Positions 60,834-64,000 of a stretch of 64,000 bases of DNA are shown piece by piece. The position numbers and the translations under genes were made by a program. The stretch is from assembly GCA_028687545.1 (NCBI GenBank), contig JAQTZZ010000019.1:6697-70696 (forward strand), given 5' to 3'. This stretch comes from Candidatus Wallbacteria bacterium (GTDB taxonomy: Bacteria > Muiribacteriota > JAQTZZ01). The notes under the pieces were generated by a model that ran no database searches, was not told the origin of the DNA, and saw nothing but the letters and a program-made list of their open reading frames with translations. The stretch's first letter is position 1, and each line of letters starts with the position of its first letter.

Positions 60834-63344
60834 ATGAAGAAGATTACAAGCATTTTCCTGTTGATGGCCTTCGTATGCTTTTTCGTTTTCCCGGGCACAG
60901 CAGAAGCCCAGAAAAAATGGACAATAATGGTTTTCCTGAATGGTGACAACAATCTTGACTCGGCCGGCAACAACGATGTCGAAGAAATGATGAAGGTCGG
61001 CTCCAACGATCAACTCGACATCATCGTGCTGCAGGACCATGCAGGCAGCAATAACACCGAGCGACACTATATAAAGAAAGGCTCCAAGGACACTGAGAAG
61101 GTTGGAGAAATCGACATGGGTAACTGGCAGGAAGCCCTGAACTTCTTCAAGTGGGGCGTCCAGAACCACCCGGCTGATCATTATGTATTCGACATCTGGA
61201 ATCATGGTGCAGGCTGGGAAAAGAAAGCCCGTGGAGAGATGTTCAAAGGCATTTCATACGACGATGATAGCGGCAACCACATGACTACCCCGCATCTCGG
61301 CCTGCTGGCCAAAGCCATGAAAGAACACATCGGCCGCAACGTGGACATCATCGGCTATGACGCCTGCCTGATGGCCATGATGGAAGTCGCATACGAAACA
61401 AAAGACTATACTGACTATGCGGTTTTCTCCGAAGAAACTGAACCAGGCGACGGCTGGCCGTACGATGACTGGCTGACCCCGCTCGCCGCCAATCCGGACA
61501 TGTCGCCTGCCGATGTCTGCAAGAAGCTGACTGAAACTTATCTCGCTTCCTACAACGGCGGTTCACAGGGCACGAGCAAGGTCACTTTCTCAGCCCTGGA
61601 CATGTCAAAACTCGACGGCTTCATCCCGGTTCTGAATGATTTCACCAACGCGCTGATCCAGAACGCCTCGCTTAACGACGCCTTCAAGACAGCCATGGGT
61701 GCTACTCAGTCCTTCGCTTACGCCCAGTGCAAGGACCTGATTGACTTCGCGCGCCAGGTGAAGGGCAAAGTCACTTCCTCGGACATCATGTCCAAGGCAG
61801 ATCAGCTCATTGCAGGTGTCAAGGGCAGCAGCAACTCCATCATCATCGCCGGCGGCAACACCGGCAGCAACGTGGCTAATGCCGAAGGCATTTCGATCTA
61901 CATGCCAAGTAAAAGTCAGTATGACAGCAAGAAAAATGAATACAGAGCCCTGAAATTCGGAATCGCCTCCAAATGGGCCGATTTCATCGAAGGCCTCTAT
62001 TACCCGAACGTCCCCGTTCTCTCGGTCAAGACCATCGACATTGTTGACGAAAACAATGACGGCAAGGTCTCCCCGGGGGAACTGGTCGAATTCAAGGTCA
62101 CGGTTGCCAATGAAGGCACCAAACCCGGCAGCGGAATCAAGGTCAAGCTGACTGTCGAAGGCATGAACGCCAGCATCGAATCCTTCGGTGAAGCGAACAT
62201 CAGCGAAGTTCCGGGCATGGGCGAAGCCAAAGCCGAAGGCCTGAAAGCACGCATCAGCACAACCTGCCCCTCCAGCACTTCTGTGAATTTCACAGTGCAT
62301 GTGGTGATGGGCGGCAACGAGATCACCAAGGACTATGCAGTGCTCGTGCGCAAACCGTTTGAAACCAAGAGCAGCGTGCTCCTGATCACGAAGGATGCCA
62401 CAGACGAGTTCTCCAAATTCTATACCAAAGCCCTCACTGACGCCGGCATCGGTTATGACCTTTGGGATGTGGCCTTTGAAGGCAAGATCAGCTCAGGCCT
62501 GCTCAAGAAGTATGTCGGCGGCATGGTTTTCTTCAATGCCCCGGGTACCAGTGACATCGACACAGTCAGCCAGGATGACCTGATCAACTACCTGTCTGTA
62601 GGCGGATCACTGTTCATCACCGGCCAGGACATCGGATACAAGATCAAGGACACCAAGTTCTACACTGATTACATCCATGCAAAATACATCCAGGACAACA
62701 CAGGCATCTTCAACCTCCAGGGCCTGGATACCTTCAACGGCACTGATCTGATCATAGCCAACGGCGATGGTGCCAACAACCAGAAATGGCCTGATGAGAT
62801 CGATGTAGTGGCTCCGGCTAAAGCCATCCTTAAGTACAATCCTGCTGGTAAGGACGATCCCCATTTCACCATCGACCAGCTCTCAGAGCATGCAGACACA
62901 ACCAAGGGACTGAATGCGAGCGGAACAGCCGGACTCTATGTCACCACCGGCGTATACAAAATCGTGTACTTTGCCTTCGGCTTCGAGGCCATAAACTCTG
63001 CCCAGAGCAGAACCGCAGTACTCGGCAAAGTTAAATCCCTGCTGTATCCGAAAACAGACGAGAAAGTCCTATTCATGCTTTCAGTGGAAAAGAAACTTTC
63101 CTCCACCAGGAACGCAGGCAAGAGCTCGATTTTGAGAAATGAGCTGGAACAGATGATCGAAATCGTGGAAACCTGTATGCTCCGCGACATCAACGCAGGA
63201 AATACCGATACGATCACTCTGCTCAACCAGAGCGATTCAGCCGCAATCAGGACAGTGCGCGACAACCTGAGACAGAATCTGAAGAATTCCAGGAGCATGG
63301 AAAACCATTCCACATATGCAAAGGCTTTGACGCTTCTGAAGTAA
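60834..63344 (+). CDS. Clostripain-family (C11) exported cysteine protease
   Basis: 836 aa from ATG 60834, preceded by AAAGGAG. An in-frame ATG at 60801 is far from any ribosome site. Signal sequence MKKITSIFLLMAFVCFFVF...AEA. The C11 catalytic His is in FDIWNHGAGWEK near residue 122 and the Cys in IGYDACLMAMMEVAYE near 174. A CARDB-like beta domain (VDENNDGKVSPGELVEFKVTVANEG near 405) and a further domain with LLITKDATDEFSKFY near 510 follow. Helical C-terminus. It should cleave after basic residues outside the cell, if it behaves like clostripain. A paralogue follows directly. Confidence 0.92.
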   Translation: MKKITSIFLLMAFVCFFVFPGTAEAQKKWTIMVFLNGDNNLDSAGNNDVEEMMKVGSNDQLDIIVLQDHAGSNNTERHYIKKGSKDTEKVGEIDMGNWQEALNFFKWGVQNHPADHYVFDIWNHGAGWEKKARGEMFKGISYDDDSGNHMTTPHLGLLAKAMKEHIGRNVDIIGYDACLMAMMEVAYETKDYTDYAVFSEETEPGDGWPYDDWLTPLAANPDMSPADVCKKLTETYLASYNGGSQGTSKVTFSALDMSKLDGFIPVLNDFTNALIQNASLNDAFKTAMGATQSFAYAQCKDLIDFARQVKGKVTSSDIMSKADQLIAGVKGSSNSIIIAGGNTGSNVANAEGISIYMPSKSQYDSKKNEYRALKFGIASKWADFIEGLYYPNVPVLSVKTIDIVDENNDGKVSPGELVEFKVTVANEGTKPGSGIKVKLTVEGMNASIESFGEANISEVPGMGEAKAEGLKARISTTCPSSTSVNFTVHVVMGGNEITKDYAVLVRKPFETKSSVLLITKDATDEFSKFYTKALTDAGIGYDLWDVAFEGKISSGLLKKYVGGMVFFNAPGTSDIDTVSQDDLINYLSVGGSLFITGQDIGYKIKDTKFYTDYIHAKYIQDNTGIFNLQGLDTFNGTDLIIANGDGANNQKWPDEIDVVAPAKAILKYNPAGKDDPHFTIDQLSEHADTTKGLNASGTAGLYVTTGVYKIVYFAFGFEAINSAQSRTAVLGKVKSLLYPKTDEKVLFMLSVEKKLSSTRNAGKSSILRNELEQMIEIVETCMLRDINAGNTDTITLLNQSDSAAIRTVRDNLRQNLKNSRSMENHSTYAKALTLLK

Positions 63345-63366
63345 GTTCTTACCGCAACTTCAAATC

Positions 63367-63394
63367 AAAACCCCTCCCAGCCGGGAGGGGTTTT
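63367..63394 (+). terminator. Rho-independent terminator
   Basis: AAAACCCCTCCC (63367-63378), loop AGCC, GGGAGGGGTTTT (63383-63394), then ATTTTA. A strong 12-pair stem that ends the first clostripain-like transcript before its paralogue. Confidence 0.9.
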
Positions 63395-63500
63395 ATTTTA
63401 CCCGGCAAAGATATGATTTGATGCGTTTTGATGTGCCCAGGAATCGAGAATACCGGGTATACTGATTTCAATGAATCTCCAATGTCGGTTGAGGAGTTTT

Positions 63501-64000
63501 ATGAAGAAACTTTCGAATATTTTCCTGTTATCTGCTTTGTTCCTCAGCTTTCTCACCGGAACAGCCAATGCCCAGAAGAAATGGACATTAATGGTTTTCC
63601 TGAATGGCGACAACAACCTGGACTGGGCCGGCAATGCCGATGTCGAAGAAATGCTGAAAGTGGGTTCTACGGACCAGCTCGATATTATCGTTCTTCAGGA
63701 CCATCAGGGCAATGACAACACGGAGCGGCATTATATAAAGAAAGGCTCGAAGGTAACCGAAAAGCTCGGAGAGCTGGATATGGGCGACTGGCAGCAGGCC
63801 CTGAACTTCTTCAAATGGGGCGTCCGGAATCATCCTGCAGAGCATTATATCTTCGACATCTGGAATCACGGTTCAGGCTGGGAAAAGAATCCAGGCGAGG
63901 ATCTCGTCAAAGGAGTCTCCTTCGACTATCAGAGCGGCAATCACATCACTACCCCGCAACTGGGGTTGCTCACCAAAGCCATGAGATCGGAAGAGCACAC
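63501..64000 (+). CDS. Second clostripain-family protease, partial
   Basis: The first 166 codons of a paralogue of the preceding gene; it runs off the right edge. ATG 63501 has GAGGAG before it. Signal sequence MKKLSNIFLLSALFLSFLTGTANA. The protein then tracks its neighbour closely (QKKWTLMVFLNGDNNLDWAG) and contains the catalytic His in FDIWNHGSGWEKN near residue 122. The catalytic Cys would lie just past the window. Tandem duplication is clear from the shared DNA sequence. Confidence 0.92.
   Translation, partial: MKKLSNIFLLSALFLSFLTGTANAQKKWTLMVFLNGDNNLDWAGNADVEEMLKVGSTDQLDIIVLQDHQGNDNTERHYIKKGSKVTEKLGELDMGDWQQALNFFKWGVRNHPAEHYIFDIWNHGSGWEKNPGEDLVKGVSFDYQSGNHITTPQLGLLTKAMRSEEH

Noticed and set aside
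61605-62300. 231-codon minus-strand frame
   Set aside because: Antisense to the clostripain-like gene, with no start signal or domain.
1-64000. tRNA, rRNA, integrase or insertion-sequence transposase genes
   Set aside because: I looked for T-loop motifs, rRNA stretches and DDE, tyrosine-recombinase or HUH-transposase motifs and saw none.

Overview
The window looks like chromosomal DNA from a Gram-negative-type, probably uncultivated bacterium. It carries a type II secretion or pilus assembly ATPase, lipoproteins and clostripain-like exported proteases, with tightly overlapping biosynthetic genes. I cannot name the lineage from sequence alone; a deep-branching candidate phylum is a guess. Promoters are sigma70-like. 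TTGCAA recurs as the -35 box with 17-bp spacers, and several genes look leaderless (TATAAT-like box, six bases, then ATG).

Layout. 0-2.5 kb (minus): the end of a secretion/pilus operon (GspL/PilM-like fragment, GspE-type ATPase, small exported protein). 2.6-6.8 kb: toxin-antitoxin material (a decayed RelE pair, a VapBC-like pair, a second PIN gene with a 59-aa partner), an ankyrin membrane protein, and a 0.5-kb nest of palindromic repeats. 6.9-11 kb (minus): purD-guaA with a consensus promoter, and an exported metallophosphatase. 11.1-22.5 kb (plus): proS, then a compact operon hisG-hisB-hisH-hisF-[hisA+hisI+hisE fusion]-trpD-trpC-[chorismate mutase+tyrA]-trpF, then aroE-aroC. 22.7-40.2 kb: an AT-rich accessory block. 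40.4-50.7 kb: the aromatic pathway resumes with [aroK+aroB]-aroQ-trpB-trpA, a nucleotidyltransferase pair, an esterase, DAHP synthase-aroA-trpE and trpG. 50.7-64 kb: a class III cyclase, a hemolysin III protein, hisD, an Asn/Tyr/Pro-repeat exported protein, a two-component system, a GapN-like dehydrogenase, a cysteine-less thioredoxin-like lipoprotein and two tandem clostripain-family proteases, the second cut by the window end.

The accessory block has two halves. 24.7-34.1 kb (plus) is a defence island: an AAA ATPase with a PIN-type nuclease, an AbiTii-domain protein, a TIR protein, an MmeI-like single-chain restriction-modification enzyme, a two-TM protein, and DarT-DarG. 34.2-40.2 kb (minus) is a four-gene cluster I do not recognise as a described system: a transthyretin-like protein, a 975-aa coiled-coil protein, and two predicted peptidoglycan-cleaving proteins with different catalytic domains but the same N-terminal tag.

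The most notable non-coding signal is a 135-bp element present upstream of both aroE and hisD, 33 kb apart. Each copy has an aligned promoter, a leader hairpin with a compensatory base-pair change, and an alternative helix that would cover the Shine-Dalgarno site. This reads as a candidate cis-regulatory RNA shared by aromatic and histidine biosynthesis, although a small mobile repeat is a competing explanation. Other palindromic elements lie at the hisG-hisB junction, between trpE and trpG, and on both sides of the M28 peptidase gene.
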